This document shows positions 17,387-25,877 of a stretch of 64,000 bases of DNA, piece by piece (position 1 is the stretch's first letter; every line of letters starts with the position of its first letter). Position numbers and translations under genes: made by a program. The stretch covers positions 62,001 through 126,000 of the forward strand of contig NZ_JAFMVC010000011.1 of assembly GCF_025499605.1 (NCBI RefSeq), given 5' to 3'. The notes under the pieces were generated by a model. The model worked only from the letters and a program-made list of their open reading frames with translations. It did not search any database and was not told where the DNA came from. The DNA is from Carboxylicivirga litoralis. Its GTDB lineage: Bacteria; Bacteroidota; Bacteroidia; Bacteroidales; Marinilabiliaceae.

Positions 17387-18024
17387 AGATTTACTTGTTA
17401 ATATTGGTATTTGTAATAAATATACAAGCATATTCACAGGTTGGGCAAGATAGATTTGTTTATGCAACGTGTGATATGAACGCAGGTAATTATTTTTATG
17501 CTGATTTTGGGGTGACTTATCTGTTTCGAGGAAAGTATTCATTGGCTATTGAATATTCATCCACGATAAGCAACCCAAAATCGAAACCATCTGATTATGC
17601 AGGAGGTCTGGCTTCAGTGGCAGTCTTTGGCTTAGACGGTTCTCATGATGAGATGGAAAGCTTACAAATACTTGGTGGGCGTTATTTTTCTATTAATCAA
17701 CAAAAAACGATTCGTGTTAACCTGCAGGCTGGTATGATGTTTTCCAGGCTAACAATGCCCGTAAATTGGACGAAATTTGAGGACAGTGGGGGAATTCAGA
17801 TTGGTAGAAATTATGATTTCGATTATGACAGGAACCAGACAATTGGTTTAGTCATCAATCCAAAATTTGAATTTGCCTTTACAAGAGTGTTTGGCTTGTC
17901 AGCTTCGCCTCAGTTTATCTGGAATAAGCAACAGGTTTATTATGGAATTGGAATTGGCTATATGTTGGGTGTATTGAGAAGTAGCAAACAAAAAGGAGAT
18001 GACCGTTTCCAGCCATCTCCCTAG
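17383..18024 (+). CDS. predicted outer-membrane beta-barrel protein, unknown function
   Basis: 213 aa starting with GTG, overlapping the amidase stop. Signal peptide MKIYLLILVFVINIQAYSQ; the rest alternates hydrophobic and polar residues with aromatic girdles (GNYFYADFGVTYLFRGKYSLAIEY ending before residue 45, and YYGIGIGYMLGV near the C-terminus), typical of 8-strand barrels. I do not recognise a named family. The 4-bp overlap implies coupled translation with the exported amidase, so the two may act in the same compartment. Confidence 0.65.
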   Translation: MKIYLLILVFVINIQAYSQVGQDRFVYATCDMNAGNYFYADFGVTYLFRGKYSLAIEYSSTISNPKSKPSDYAGGLASVAVFGLDGSHDEMESLQILGGRYFSINQQKTIRVNLQAGMMFSRLTMPVNWTKFEDSGGIQIGRNYDFDYDRNQTIGLVINPKFEFAFTRVFGLSASPQFIWNKQQVYYGIGIGYMLGVLRSSKQKGDDRFQPSP

Positions 18025-18070
18025 GGTTGCTAACCCGATAATTCAAAAATTACCGGTTATGTTATTAATA

Positions 18071-19867
18071 TTACTTAGTAGCTCGTTTTCGTTCGTGCTC
18101 TAAAAGTAATATTTTTCTTAGACGTATGCTTGATGGTGTCACTTCAACATACTCATCACCCTGAATATATTCTAAAGCTTCTTCAAGACTAAAGCGAATC
18201 GGAGGTGCTAATTTAACCTTATCATCGGCACCTGAAGAACGCATGTTGCTCATCTTTTTGGCTTTGGTAACATTGATAGTTAAATCGCCTTCACGGTTGT
18301 TTTCGCCAACTACCTGGCCCATATAAACGTCTTCTTGTGGAGCTATAAAGAATTTACCTCTATCCTGAAGTTTATCCATTCCGTATGCGATAGAAGTACC
18401 TGATTCAATCACAATTAGTGAACCATTGATACGTTTCTCAATATCGCCTTTCCAAGGTTGAAACTCAATAAAGCGGTGCGCCATAATCGCTTCTCCCTGG
18501 GTAGCTGTTAGCATGTTGCTTCGCAGGCCAATTATTCCACGAGATGGGATGTTGAATTCCAAATGAACACGATCACCTTTTTTCTCCATGGATTTTAAAT
18601 CACCTTTGCGCTTAGATACCATTTCAATGGCTGTTCCTGAATGTTCTTCAGGTAAATCGATGGTTAAATCTTCTACCGGTTCCAGTTTTTCGCCTAATTC
18701 TTCTTTGATAATAACACGTGGCTGACCTACTTGTAGTTCATAACCTTCGCGACGCATCGTTTCGATTAAAACCGATAAATGAAGAACGCCTCGTCCATAT
18801 ACGTTCCACGCATCCGCTGAATCTGTTTCTTCCACACGCAGTGCGAGATTTTTTTCCAACTCTTTATCTAAACGATCTTTAATATGGCGTGATGTTACAT
18901 ATTTACCTTCTTTACCAAAGAACGGTGAGTTGTTGATGGTAAATAACATACTCATAGTCGGCTCGTCAATGGCAATTGGTTCCAAAGGCTCCGGATTTTC
19001 AAAATCGGCGATTGTATCACCAATATCAAAACCTTCAATACCAATTAAAGCACACAGCTCACCGCATGATACTTTATCAACCTTTGTTCGCCCTAAACCG
19101 TCAAATACATTTAATTCTTTGATGCGTGTGCGCGTAATGCTGCCATCACGTTTTACAAGGCTGACGTCTTGATTCACTGCTAAATCACCACGATGTAAAC
19201 GACCAATGGCAATACGCCCCAAGTATTTACTGTGATCCAATGAAGTAATTTGTAGCTGAGGCGTTCCTTTATTGTATTCAGGAGCTGGGATGTGCTCTAA
19301 GATAGCGTCGAAAACGGCCTCTATGTTATCGGTTTTCTTTTTCCAATCGGTGCTCATCCAGTTTTCCTTGGCTGAACCATACACCGATGGGAAATCCAAC
19401 TGGTCTTCAGTAGCGTCCAATGAGAACATCAGGTCAAATACATCTTCGTGAACTTCTTCCGGGCGACAGTTGGGTTTATCAACCTTGTTGATCACCACAA
19501 TTGGTTTTAAGCCAAGTGAGATTGCTTTCTGAAGTACAAAACGAGTCTGTGGCATAGGCCCTTCAAAGGCATCTACTAATAGCAAAACGCCATCGGCCAT
19601 GTTTAATACACGCTCAACCTCACCTCCAAAATCGGAGTGACCCGGTGTGTCGATAATGTTAATTTTTACCCCTTTCCACATTACCGACACATTTTTCGAC
19701 AAGATAGTGATACCACGCTCACGCTCAAGGTCGTTATTGTCCATAATGAGTTCACCAACTTCCTGGTGATCTTTAAAAAGCTTTCCAGCCATTAACATCT
19801 TGTCAACCAGTGTGGTTTTACCGTGGTCAACGTGCGCGATGATGGCTACGTTTCTAATCTCTTGCAT
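18071..19867 (-). CDS. typA: translational GTPase TypA/BipA
   Basis: 598 aa ribosome-associated GTPase of the EF-G superfamily that assists 50S assembly and stress adaptation. G1 is AHVDHGKTT (11-19), followed by [27 protein letters not shown] (G3), NKVDKP (G4), EF-G-like domains and the TypA-specific C-terminus ([28 protein letters not shown]). The start at 19867 is chosen over an upstream in-frame extension because an exact -7 box ends 21 bp before it. A weak imperfect hairpin near 18030-18056 may end transcription. Confidence 0.97.
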   Translation of the reverse strand: MQEIRNVAIIAHVDHGKTTLVDKMLMAGKLFKDHQEVGELIMDNNDLERERGITILSKNVSVMWKGVKINIIDTPGHSDFGGEVERVLNMADGVLLLVDAFEGPMPQTRFVLQKAISLGLKPIVVINKVDKPNCRPEEVHEDVFDLMFSLDATEDQLDFPSVYGSAKENWMSTDWKKKTDNIEAVFDAILEHIPAPEYNKGTPQLQITSLDHSKYLGRIAIGRLHRGDLAVNQDVSLVKRDGSITRTRIKELNVFDGLGRTKVDKVSCGELCALIGIEGFDIGDTIADFENPEPLEPIAIDEPTMSMLFTINNSPFFGKEGKYVTSRHIKDRLDKELEKNLALRVEETDSADAWNVYGRGVLHLSVLIETMRREGYELQVGQPRVIIKEELGEKLEPVEDLTIDLPEEHSGTAIEMVSKRKGDLKSMEKKGDRVHLEFNIPSRGIIGLRSNMLTATQGEAIMAHRFIEFQPWKGDIEKRINGSLIVIESGTSIAYGMDKLQDRGKFFIAPQEDVYMGQVVGENNREGDLTINVTKAKKMSNMRSSGADDKVKLAPPIRFSLEEALEYIQGDEYVEVTPSSIRLRKILLLEHERKRATK

Positions 19868-19888
19868 AGCTAAAATCCAAATGAGCCG

Positions 19889-19896
19889 CAAAGGTA
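19889..19896 (-). promoter_or_regulatory. -7 promoter box of typA
   Basis: TACCTTTG on the minus strand, exact TAnnTTTG, 21 nt before the ATG at 19867; it decides the start. Confidence 0.65.
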
Positions 19897-20061
19897 CTGC
19901 TATTTTTTGGTTTACAGCATTATGCAAGTATTAAAAAAGATAAATTGGTTTTTAAAAGTGATGTCTTGTTTCGTTCAAATTGCAGATATGCGAGTAAAAT
20001 TGAGCAAAAAGAACAGCTTTGTTAGTGCTGAATATAGCGATAGTGAAGCTACATGTTTTCT

Positions 20062-20069
20062 TATCTTTG
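20062..20069 (+). promoter_or_regulatory. -7 promoter box of cbiA
   Basis: TATCTTTG, exact TAnnTTTG, 36 nt before the ATG at 20106. The leader is too short for a cobalamin riboswitch. Confidence 0.55.
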
Positions 20070-20105
20070 TTGTTCAATCCGCAAGGATACTTAAACAGAA
20101 GAAGA

Positions 20106-21425
20106 ATGAAGAATGCCTTTTTAGTTGCCGCACCATCCAGTAATTCAGGTAAAACGATTATCACCCTAGGCTTAATAAAAGCTTTGCGTGATAAGGGTTT
20201 GAAAATCCAGCCATTTAAGTGTGGTCCCGATTATATTGACCCTATGCACCATGCGCAAGTTGCCGGTTGCTCATCATATAATCTTGATTTATGGATGTCG
20301 GATGAAGATCATGTGAAAGCTATTTTTCAAACACAAATGCAAAATGCTGATGTGGGTGTTGTTGAAGGTGTCATGGGTTTGTTTGATGGAGCGAAGCGCG
20401 ATAAAGGCAGTTCTGCCGAAATTGCCCAACTTATTGATTTGCCCGTAGTGCTGATTGTCAATGCCGCGGCTACTGCCTATTCAGTGGCTCCGCTGTTATA
20501 TGGGTATAAAAATTTCAACACACATGTGAAAGTCAAAGGGGTTATCTTCAATCGTGTATCCGGTGAGTCGCATTATCAGTTTTTAAAAGAAGCCGCTGAA
20601 GATGCTGGTGTTGTTTCTTTGGGCTATGTGCCCAAAGATGAGCGCTTAGCACTGGAGTCGCGTCACCTTGGTCTATCACTCACAGATACTTCGAATATGA
20701 TGAAAGCTGTTGAAGCCTCAGCAGCATTAATTGATAAGTATGTTGATTTGAATCAGCTTTTAAGTATCTCATCAAAAGATTTTAATGCTTATAAATTTGA
20801 AGTAAAAGATAAAATAAATGGTTTGTTACGTTTTGCCATTGCACACGATGAAGCCTTTAATTTTATGTACCCGGCCAATGTTGATGCATTAAAACAAATA
20901 GGAGAGGTAATGTATTTTAGTCCGCTGCATGATAATAAGATACCAGAATGTGATTTGTTGTGGTTCCCGGGCGGTTATCCAGAATTGTATGCTGATCAAC
21001 TGGCGACCAATAAAGACATGCTCAACGCCATAAAGCAATTTGAAAAGAAGGGTGGAAAGTTGATTGCTGAATGCGGTGGAATGATGTATTTGGGACAATC
21101 GGTTGAATTGAAAGATGGTTCAGCTCATCAAATGCTTGGGCTTTTTGATTATGAAACGTCGCTTAAGAATATGAAGTTAAAGTTAGGGTATCGTTCGGTT
21201 GAAATTGAAAATGAAATATTTAAAGGTCACGAATTTCATTATTCATTAATCGCCAAAGATTGTGTTGAACAAGCAAAAGCAACTGCAAAAACTGCGCGAG
21301 GAACAAAAATAGACATGCCCATTTACCGAAGTGAAAATTGCTGGTCGTCTTATTTTCATATCTACTTGGGAGTGCCCGATAAAATGCGACAGTTTTTGAG
21401 GTTGCTTAATGTGAGTGTTGGATAG
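20106..21425 (+). CDS. cbiA: cobyrinate a,c-diamide synthase
   Basis: 439 aa. It amidates the a and c side chains of (hydrogeno)cobyrinate with glutamine and ATP during cobalamin synthesis. The N-terminal half is a dethiobiotin-synthetase-like ATPase (P-loop APSSNSGKTIITLGL, then KCGPDYIDPMHH). The C-terminal half is a class I glutamine amidotransferase (LLWFPGGYPELYADQL, nucleophile Cys in IAECGGMMYLG, and GHEFHYS). No other cobalamin gene lies in the window, so the gene stands apart from its pathway. The start is supported by the -7 box; upstream in-frame codons lie near or before it. Confidence 0.93.
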   Translation: MKNAFLVAAPSSNSGKTIITLGLIKALRDKGLKIQPFKCGPDYIDPMHHAQVAGCSSYNLDLWMSDEDHVKAIFQTQMQNADVGVVEGVMGLFDGAKRDKGSSAEIAQLIDLPVVLIVNAAATAYSVAPLLYGYKNFNTHVKVKGVIFNRVSGESHYQFLKEAAEDAGVVSLGYVPKDERLALESRHLGLSLTDTSNMMKAVEASAALIDKYVDLNQLLSISSKDFNAYKFEVKDKINGLLRFAIAHDEAFNFMYPANVDALKQIGEVMYFSPLHDNKIPECDLLWFPGGYPELYADQLATNKDMLNAIKQFEKKGGKLIAECGGMMYLGQSVELKDGSAHQMLGLFDYETSLKNMKLKLGYRSVEIENEIFKGHEFHYSLIAKDCVEQAKATAKTARGTKIDMPIYRSENCWSSYFHIYLGVPDKMRQFLRLLNVSVG

Positions 21426-21438
21426 CCCTATCGATCTT

Positions 21439-22830
21439 TTATTTCGGTATAATCGGTATTGAAAGTTCTTCGAGTAACCAAGTGCGAGTATTGTTTTTTA
21501 ACACTGTAACACTATAATTGTTCTCTATTGTATATCCTGTCCACTTTTCAAGTTTGCTAATGGCATAACTATCTGTTGATAATGATAAAAGATCTATCAA
21601 ATGATCCTTTCCCTGAGCAGTTAACGTGAGGGCATCACAGTAAGGTGTATTGTTATACATGGCTGCTGTCCATGGATCTTTACTACCGTAGAAGTGGATT
21701 ATATTATTGCCTTCTTGGTCAAGCCAGTTAATGACATTTTGCACGGGTTTAGAGTTAAAATCATAAGTGTTTTCGCTTTGGTTTTTATAGTATTTAAGTA
21801 AATCTGATAATTGCTCGTATTCAGCATATAAAGGGTAACCAAGTTGAGTTCTTGATTGATAAAGATATGGGTCGTATTTAAGATCGTGTAAGGTTGAATA
21901 TGTATCTAAGAAATAGGTTTCCGAAAGAAATTTGAAAACAATTTCAGCATTGTCTTCTATTGTAGGAGCGTCTAAAATTGAACTTTCATCTTTTCGCCAG
22001 TAAGATCTGTATTGCCAATAGGTGAAAGGATAACCTAAAGCAATTCCTTCAATAACTTTATCAGGTTCGCGGTCCATAACCAGGTTATGACTTTGATACC
22101 ATTCTTCTAATAATGGCGATAATTCATCACGTTTTAGTAAAAGTAAACGCTGGAATTGCAGCATTTTATCATATTCCTCGGAGGTGTTGATATTCTTAAT
22201 AAACTCATAGAATCGATCATCTTCTTCTTTCAAAGTCAAGGGGGCAACAAAAGACAATGTTGCATCTACATCTTCTGGGAAAAAGTATTTATGGTAGATA
22301 CAAGTCATGCCACCTTTACTATATCCCATACTTATCCATTTACTTTTATAGGATTTCTTAAATATTTTCACCACCTGATGAAGATCTTTGGCGGCTTGCT
22401 CAATGTTTAGATATTTAGGGTCCTGCTTTGCAAAATCCTCACTGTAATTGCCATAATATCGGTGGTCTACTGCAAGAATATTGGGTTGACCCGATGTTTT
22501 ATTATTTGAGAATGTAAAACGTGTTAAATCATAGTGTCTAATTTGACTTCTTCCATATCCACTTGGCATAAAAATAATGGGTAATTTATAATTTCGGTGA
22601 AGTAGAGAGCCATTTTGTATTAAATAATGACCATTTGGGTTGTTGTGATCTAACGGTTGTTTAATTGTAAATTTAATAAGTTGTTCTCCATTTTCTAACT
22701 CTTTAGTTTCAGTAATTGTGAATTCTTTTTGCTGTTCAAGAATGGTAGTAATTGAAGGTGAAATATCATCTTTTTCACATGCGAATAGAATAACTGATGC
22801 AAGGATCAGGTAAAACGTAGTTCTTTTCAT
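21439..22830 (-). CDS. S37-family peptidase lipoprotein (tripeptidyl aminopeptidase type)
   Basis: 463 aa. The signal ends at lipobox Cys18 (VILFAC). The alpha/beta-hydrolase core has LPIIFMPSGYGRSQIRHYDLT, AVDHRYYGN and the nucleophile elbow WISMGYSKGGMTCIYHKYFF, resembling peptidase family S37 (Streptomyces PS-10 type), which removes tripeptides from N-termini. The acid/His residues are expected in the C-terminal half (FYGSKDPWT, GKDHLIDL). It is probably anchored in the periplasm or on the surface and helps digest peptides. The gene is convergent with cbiA (13 bp between stops). Confidence 0.8.
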   Translation of the reverse strand: MKRTTFYLILASVILFACEKDDISPSITTILEQQKEFTITETKELENGEQLIKFTIKQPLDHNNPNGHYLIQNGSLLHRNYKLPIIFMPSGYGRSQIRHYDLTRFTFSNNKTSGQPNILAVDHRYYGNYSEDFAKQDPKYLNIEQAAKDLHQVVKIFKKSYKSKWISMGYSKGGMTCIYHKYFFPEDVDATLSFVAPLTLKEEDDRFYEFIKNINTSEEYDKMLQFQRLLLLKRDELSPLLEEWYQSHNLVMDREPDKVIEGIALGYPFTYWQYRSYWRKDESSILDAPTIEDNAEIVFKFLSETYFLDTYSTLHDLKYDPYLYQSRTQLGYPLYAEYEQLSDLLKYYKNQSENTYDFNSKPVQNVINWLDQEGNNIIHFYGSKDPWTAAMYNNTPYCDALTLTAQGKDHLIDLLSLSTDSYAISKLEKWTGYTIENNYSVTVLKNNTRTWLLEELSIPIIPK

Positions 22831-22927
22831 ATTAGGTTTGGTTTAATTTTACGATGTTTTTGCAAGCAAAAAATACGCCAAACTAATATGTTTGTAATTT
22901 GATAATTAGTTTTTTGAGACTTTTTCG

Positions 22928-23668
22928 TTACGGCAAATACTCAAAATCAATCTTCTTCATTGAATTGAACAGATTGATGCGTGCTTTGGGGTTAATGTTG
23001 GTCATTTGCTCAACGATATCACGCGCTTTCTGACGAATGGTATGGTCCTCGTAAGGACACTCTTGTTTGAGTGATTGGAAGTTCATTAACCGGGCATATT
23101 CCTTCATTTCTGCATTGGTTAATAAGATTAAAGGGCGTATAACCTCAAGTTTATTTTCAAACATGCTCAATTGAGCTGGAATGGAGGAAATGTTGGCATG
23201 TTGCGCCATGTTCATTACCAGTGTTTCTACAGCATCATCTAAATGATGGCCAAATGCCAGTTTTTTAATGCCCAAAGCATGTGTTAGTTGGAATAGTTCT
23301 TTTCGACGATTACGTGAGCAGGCAAAGCAAGGTTTTTTCTTGCCTGCTGATTCCAGATTAGCGCGTGTTTTAACCAGATGAAGCGTTACATCCAATTCGT
23401 TGCAGAATCTTTGTAACCATTCGGTATCTATTTGATAAGGTACATCTTCGGTAATAATGTGTGCTGCGTGAATGTTGTAATGAATAGGCATACCTTTTCG
23501 ACGCGACGATAAAATCTCCAACAAGGCCAAACTGTCTTTCCCGCCAGAGACGGCTACCATCACCGTATCATCAGCACCTATCATTTGATATTGGTTAATG
23601 GCTTTGCCAGCTGTTTGACGCACTTTCTGTACAAAGGCTTGTTCTTGTTTTGTAAGTTTATGACGCAT
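22928..23668 (-). CDS. ttcA: tRNA 2-thiocytidine synthetase family protein TtcA
   Basis: 246 aa. PP-loop VAVSGGKDSLALLEILSSRR and the TtcA-type cysteines in PCFACSRNRRKELFQLT with GHHLDDAVETLVMNM. TtcA thiolates C32 of certain tRNAs using ATP and an Fe-S cluster; related proteins exist, so the exact tRNA position is inferred. The ATG at 23668 is chosen because the alternative at 23686 lies upstream of a perfect -7 box (23673-23680). That box sits so close that the mRNA would be leaderless or nearly so. Confidence 0.88.
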   Translation of the reverse strand: MRHKLTKQEQAFVQKVRQTAGKAINQYQMIGADDTVMVAVSGGKDSLALLEILSSRRKGMPIHYNIHAAHIITEDVPYQIDTEWLQRFCNELDVTLHLVKTRANLESAGKKKPCFACSRNRRKELFQLTHALGIKKLAFGHHLDDAVETLVMNMAQHANISSIPAQLSMFENKLEVIRPLILLTNAEMKEYARLMNFQSLKQECPYEDHTIRQKARDIVEQMTNINPKARINLFNSMKKIDFEYLP

Positions 23669-23672
23669 GCGA

Positions 23673-23680
23673 CAAAGATA
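23673..23680 (-). promoter_or_regulatory. -7 promoter box of ttcA (near-leaderless)
   Basis: TATCTTTG on the minus strand, exact TAnnTTTG, ending only 4 nt before the ATG at 23668; transcription would start at or within a few bases of the start codon. Confidence 0.45.
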
Positions 23681-23732
23681 ATTCATAAAAAGGAATTAAC
23701 TTGATGGGAATTAAGCACTGAAAGCAATATCA

Positions 23733-24221
23733 ATGAATAAGGTTTCCAATAAAAAACCACTTGTCGACAAAAAATATCGGCTTCAAAAGTTTGAAGGGAA
23801 AGGCGGCTGGACATATGCCGAGATACTCGAAATAGAACCGGATAAACATTCATGGTTTAACTGGATAAAAGTGCATGGTTTTATTGATGAATGCGAAATA
23901 AAACATGCGCGCCTGATGCCCATAGGTAATGGAAATATGATGTTGCCAGTAAAGGCAGCTATTCGAAAAGCGATAGGTAAGCAAGCTGGCGATATAGTAC
24001 ATATAAAACTTTACCCGGATAATTTACCGACCGATATTCCCCAGGACATTATCGAGTGTTTTGAGATGGAGGATGGCCGGTTAGTTGAAGCATTTAATCA
24101 AGAAACGGCCAACCAACAACAGGAGATCGTTACTTGGATTTATGAGGCCAAAAAAGAAGATACTAAAGCCAGACGCATCGTTAAGTTGATGGATTATTTA
24201 AAAGACAAGTACCTAAAATAA
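23733..24221 (+). CDS. DUF1905/YdeI (OmpD-associated-like) domain protein
   Basis: 162 aa. The N-terminal part (KYRLQKFEGKGGWTYAEI, then IKHARLMPIGNGNMMLPVKAAIRKAIG) matches the DUF1905 beta-barrel. The C-terminal helix bundle (WIYEAKKEDTKARRIVKLMDYL) matches the YdeI/OmdA region, named for a bacteriocin-protection phenotype in some species. It has no signal peptide, so it is cytoplasmic. It starts 64 bp from the ttcA start, divergent, and is followed 5 bp later by the macro-domain gene, so those two form a pair. Molecular function unknown. Confidence 0.85.
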   Translation: MNKVSNKKPLVDKKYRLQKFEGKGGWTYAEILEIEPDKHSWFNWIKVHGFIDECEIKHARLMPIGNGNMMLPVKAAIRKAIGKQAGDIVHIKLYPDNLPTDIPQDIIECFEMEDGRLVEAFNQETANQQQEIVTWIYEAKKEDTKARRIVKLMDYLKDKYLK

Positions 24222-24226
24222 ATAGT

Positions 24227-24736
24227 ATGGAACTGCAACTAGTTAAAGGAGATATTACTCAAATGCACGTGGATGCAATTGTTAATGCAGCCAACTCTGG
24301 CTTGATGGGTGGAGGTGGCGTTGATGGTGCCATACACAGAGCCGGAGGTCCTGAAATTATGAATGAATGTAGTTTAATTCGTGAGCAAGAGGGAGGTTGC
24401 CCAACCGGAGAAGCTGTTATGACAACTGGCGGTTTATTGCCGGTCAAAAAACTGATACATACGGTTGGTCCCATATGGAAGGGTGGAAATAATGGAGAAA
24501 AAGATAAACTGACCGCCTGTTACATTAATTCATTAAAGTTGGCCGAGTCTCAACATCTTCAAACAATAGCATTCCCAAATATAAGCACGGGCGTATACGG
24601 TTACCCAAAAGAAGAAGCAGCTCAAGTAGCTATCAATGCGGTAAAGAGTTTTAAAAGTAAAGTGCTTACAAAGGTTGTGTTTGTTTGTTACGATGATGAA
24701 AACTACCAGTTTTATCAGCAATTTCTGTCTGAATAA
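24227..24736 (+). CDS. macro-domain protein, O-acetyl-ADP-ribose deacetylase type
   Basis: 169 aa single macro domain. MELQLVKGDITQMHVDAIVNAANSGL contains the ADP-ribose adenine-site Asp and the catalytic-loop Asn residues; GGGGVDGAIHRAGG and NISTGVYGYP form the diphosphate loops. This is the YmdB/MacroD type that hydrolyses O-acetyl-ADP-ribose and mono-ADP-ribosyl groups. It follows the YdeI-like gene by 5 bp. No ADP-ribosyltransferase or sirtuin gene lies nearby. Confidence 0.94.
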   Translation: MELQLVKGDITQMHVDAIVNAANSGLMGGGGVDGAIHRAGGPEIMNECSLIREQEGGCPTGEAVMTTGGLLPVKKLIHTVGPIWKGGNNGEKDKLTACYINSLKLAESQHLQTIAFPNISTGVYGYPKEEAAQVAINAVKSFKSKVLTKVVFVCYDDENYQFYQQFLSE

Positions 24737-24802
24737 AATTTTTTCACTGCTTATTTTAACCTTTTTACTTTTCACTCATCTTTTAAGTAAAGAACCTGAA
24801 TT

Positions 24803-25348
24803 TTGAGTCAATCGATTAATCTGACTGAGCAAATAATTGAGCGTTGTAAGTGTGGTGATGAACGTGCTCGTTACGCACTTTATCAGCAATATGTGAAGCC
24901 AATGTATAATGTGGCCTATCGTATTTTGGGTAATCAGTTTGATGCCGAAGATGTGGTTCAGGATGCTTTTGTAAAGGCATTTAAAAAGATTAATACATTA
25001 AAGGAGTTTAAGGCTTTAACTTCCTGGCTGAAGCAGATTGTGGTCAATGAGGCTATTAGTTTGGTTCGGAAACAAAAGAAAATGCAACTGATTTCAGAAT
25101 ATGTAGATGAGGTGCCGGATGTTGAAGTGGAAGAAATGGCTGATGGGCTACCGATAAAACAAGTGATGAAAACAATTCAGGAATTGCCCGATGGGGCTCG
25201 CATTGTATTTACCTTGAGAGCAATAGAAGGTTATCGTTTTAATGAAGTAGCAGAGTTGACAGGTCAAACAGTTAATAATTGCAAAGTGCAGTTTCATCGA
25301 GCTAAAAAAATATTGAATAATCAACTAAAAACCATATTGTATGCCTGA
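24803..25348 (+). CDS. ECF-family RNA polymerase sigma factor
   Basis: 181 aa, apparently starting at TTG (24803); no ATG precedes the sigma-2 region in frame. Sigma region 2 is QQYVKPMYNVAYRILGNQFD then EDVVQDAFVKAFKKI; region 4 is IQELPDGARIVFTLRAIEGY with the HTH TGQTVNNCKVQFHRAKKIL. It overlaps the next gene (putative anti-sigma) by 8 bp. Together with the exported beta-solenoid gene after that, it looks like an autoregulated envelope-sensing unit. Confidence 0.93.
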   Translation: MSQSINLTEQIIERCKCGDERARYALYQQYVKPMYNVAYRILGNQFDAEDVVQDAFVKAFKKINTLKEFKALTSWLKQIVVNEAISLVRKQKKMQLISEYVDEVPDVEVEEMADGLPIKQVMKTIQELPDGARIVFTLRAIEGYRFNEVAELTGQTVNNCKVQFHRAKKILNNQLKTILYA

Positions 25349-25877
25349 TAGTTGGGAAGAATATTTTGAAAAAAAGAGGGCAGAGCAAGATGTTTATGAG
25401 CCCGAGGTGCAACGCATGTGGCACAACATTGATAAAGAATTAAAGCGGCCTGCAATTCGTTGGAGAAGTTGGCTGTCAAAAGCTGCAATCGCTGTCGGAG
25501 TTATTTTTGCTGTTGGCTGGTTTGTACGGCACGAAATGATGATGCAGGCACAAATTAATAGCTTGGCAGCTATTAACAAGGAGTTGGCACAGCAGGAAAC
25601 TAGCTACATCAATCAGGTTAATTTAAAATGGGATGAATTTAAGTCCATGCCTTCAGTTGATATTGAACTGGATAGAATGCTGTTAGATGAGTTGGCCTTA
25701 TTGGATACGATATATAATAATGGATTAAATGATATTAAACAGCATGGTTACAATGAGCGCGCCGTGTTAATTATGCTGGATACCTATGAAAAACGTCTTC
25801 GAATTATTGAACGGTTGATTAGTGAAAAACGCAAAACTCAGAAAAATGAAAATAAATCTCAGCAAATCAGTATTTAA
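25341..25877 (+). CDS. putative anti-sigma factor, single-pass membrane protein
   Basis: 178 aa. A cytoplasmic N-terminus of about 45 residues (SWEEYFEKKRAEQDVYEPEV) is followed by one transmembrane helix (about 46-62, SKAAIAVGVIFAVGWFV) and a helical, probably coiled-coil periplasmic tail. It lacks the zinc-binding H-x3-C-x2-C motif of ZAS anti-sigma factors. The anti-sigma role is inferred from topology, the 8-bp overlap with the ECF gene and the overlap with the following exported protein. The family is not recognised. Confidence 0.65.
   Translation: MPDSWEEYFEKKRAEQDVYEPEVQRMWHNIDKELKRPAIRWRSWLSKAAIAVGVIFAVGWFVRHEMMMQAQINSLAAINKELAQQETSYINQVNLKWDEFKSMPSVDIELDRMLLDELALLDTIYNNGLNDIKQHGYNERAVLIMLDTYEKRLRIIERLISEKRKTQKNENKSQQISI

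Noticed and set aside
18030-18056. Terminator between the barrel gene and typA
   Set aside because: The possible stem TAACC/GGTTA is interrupted by mismatches and lacks a clear T run, so it was mentioned only as weak.
20019-20105. Cobalamin riboswitch upstream of cbiA
   Set aside because: The distance between the -7 box and the ATG is about 36 nt, too short for the fold, and no B12-box was seen.
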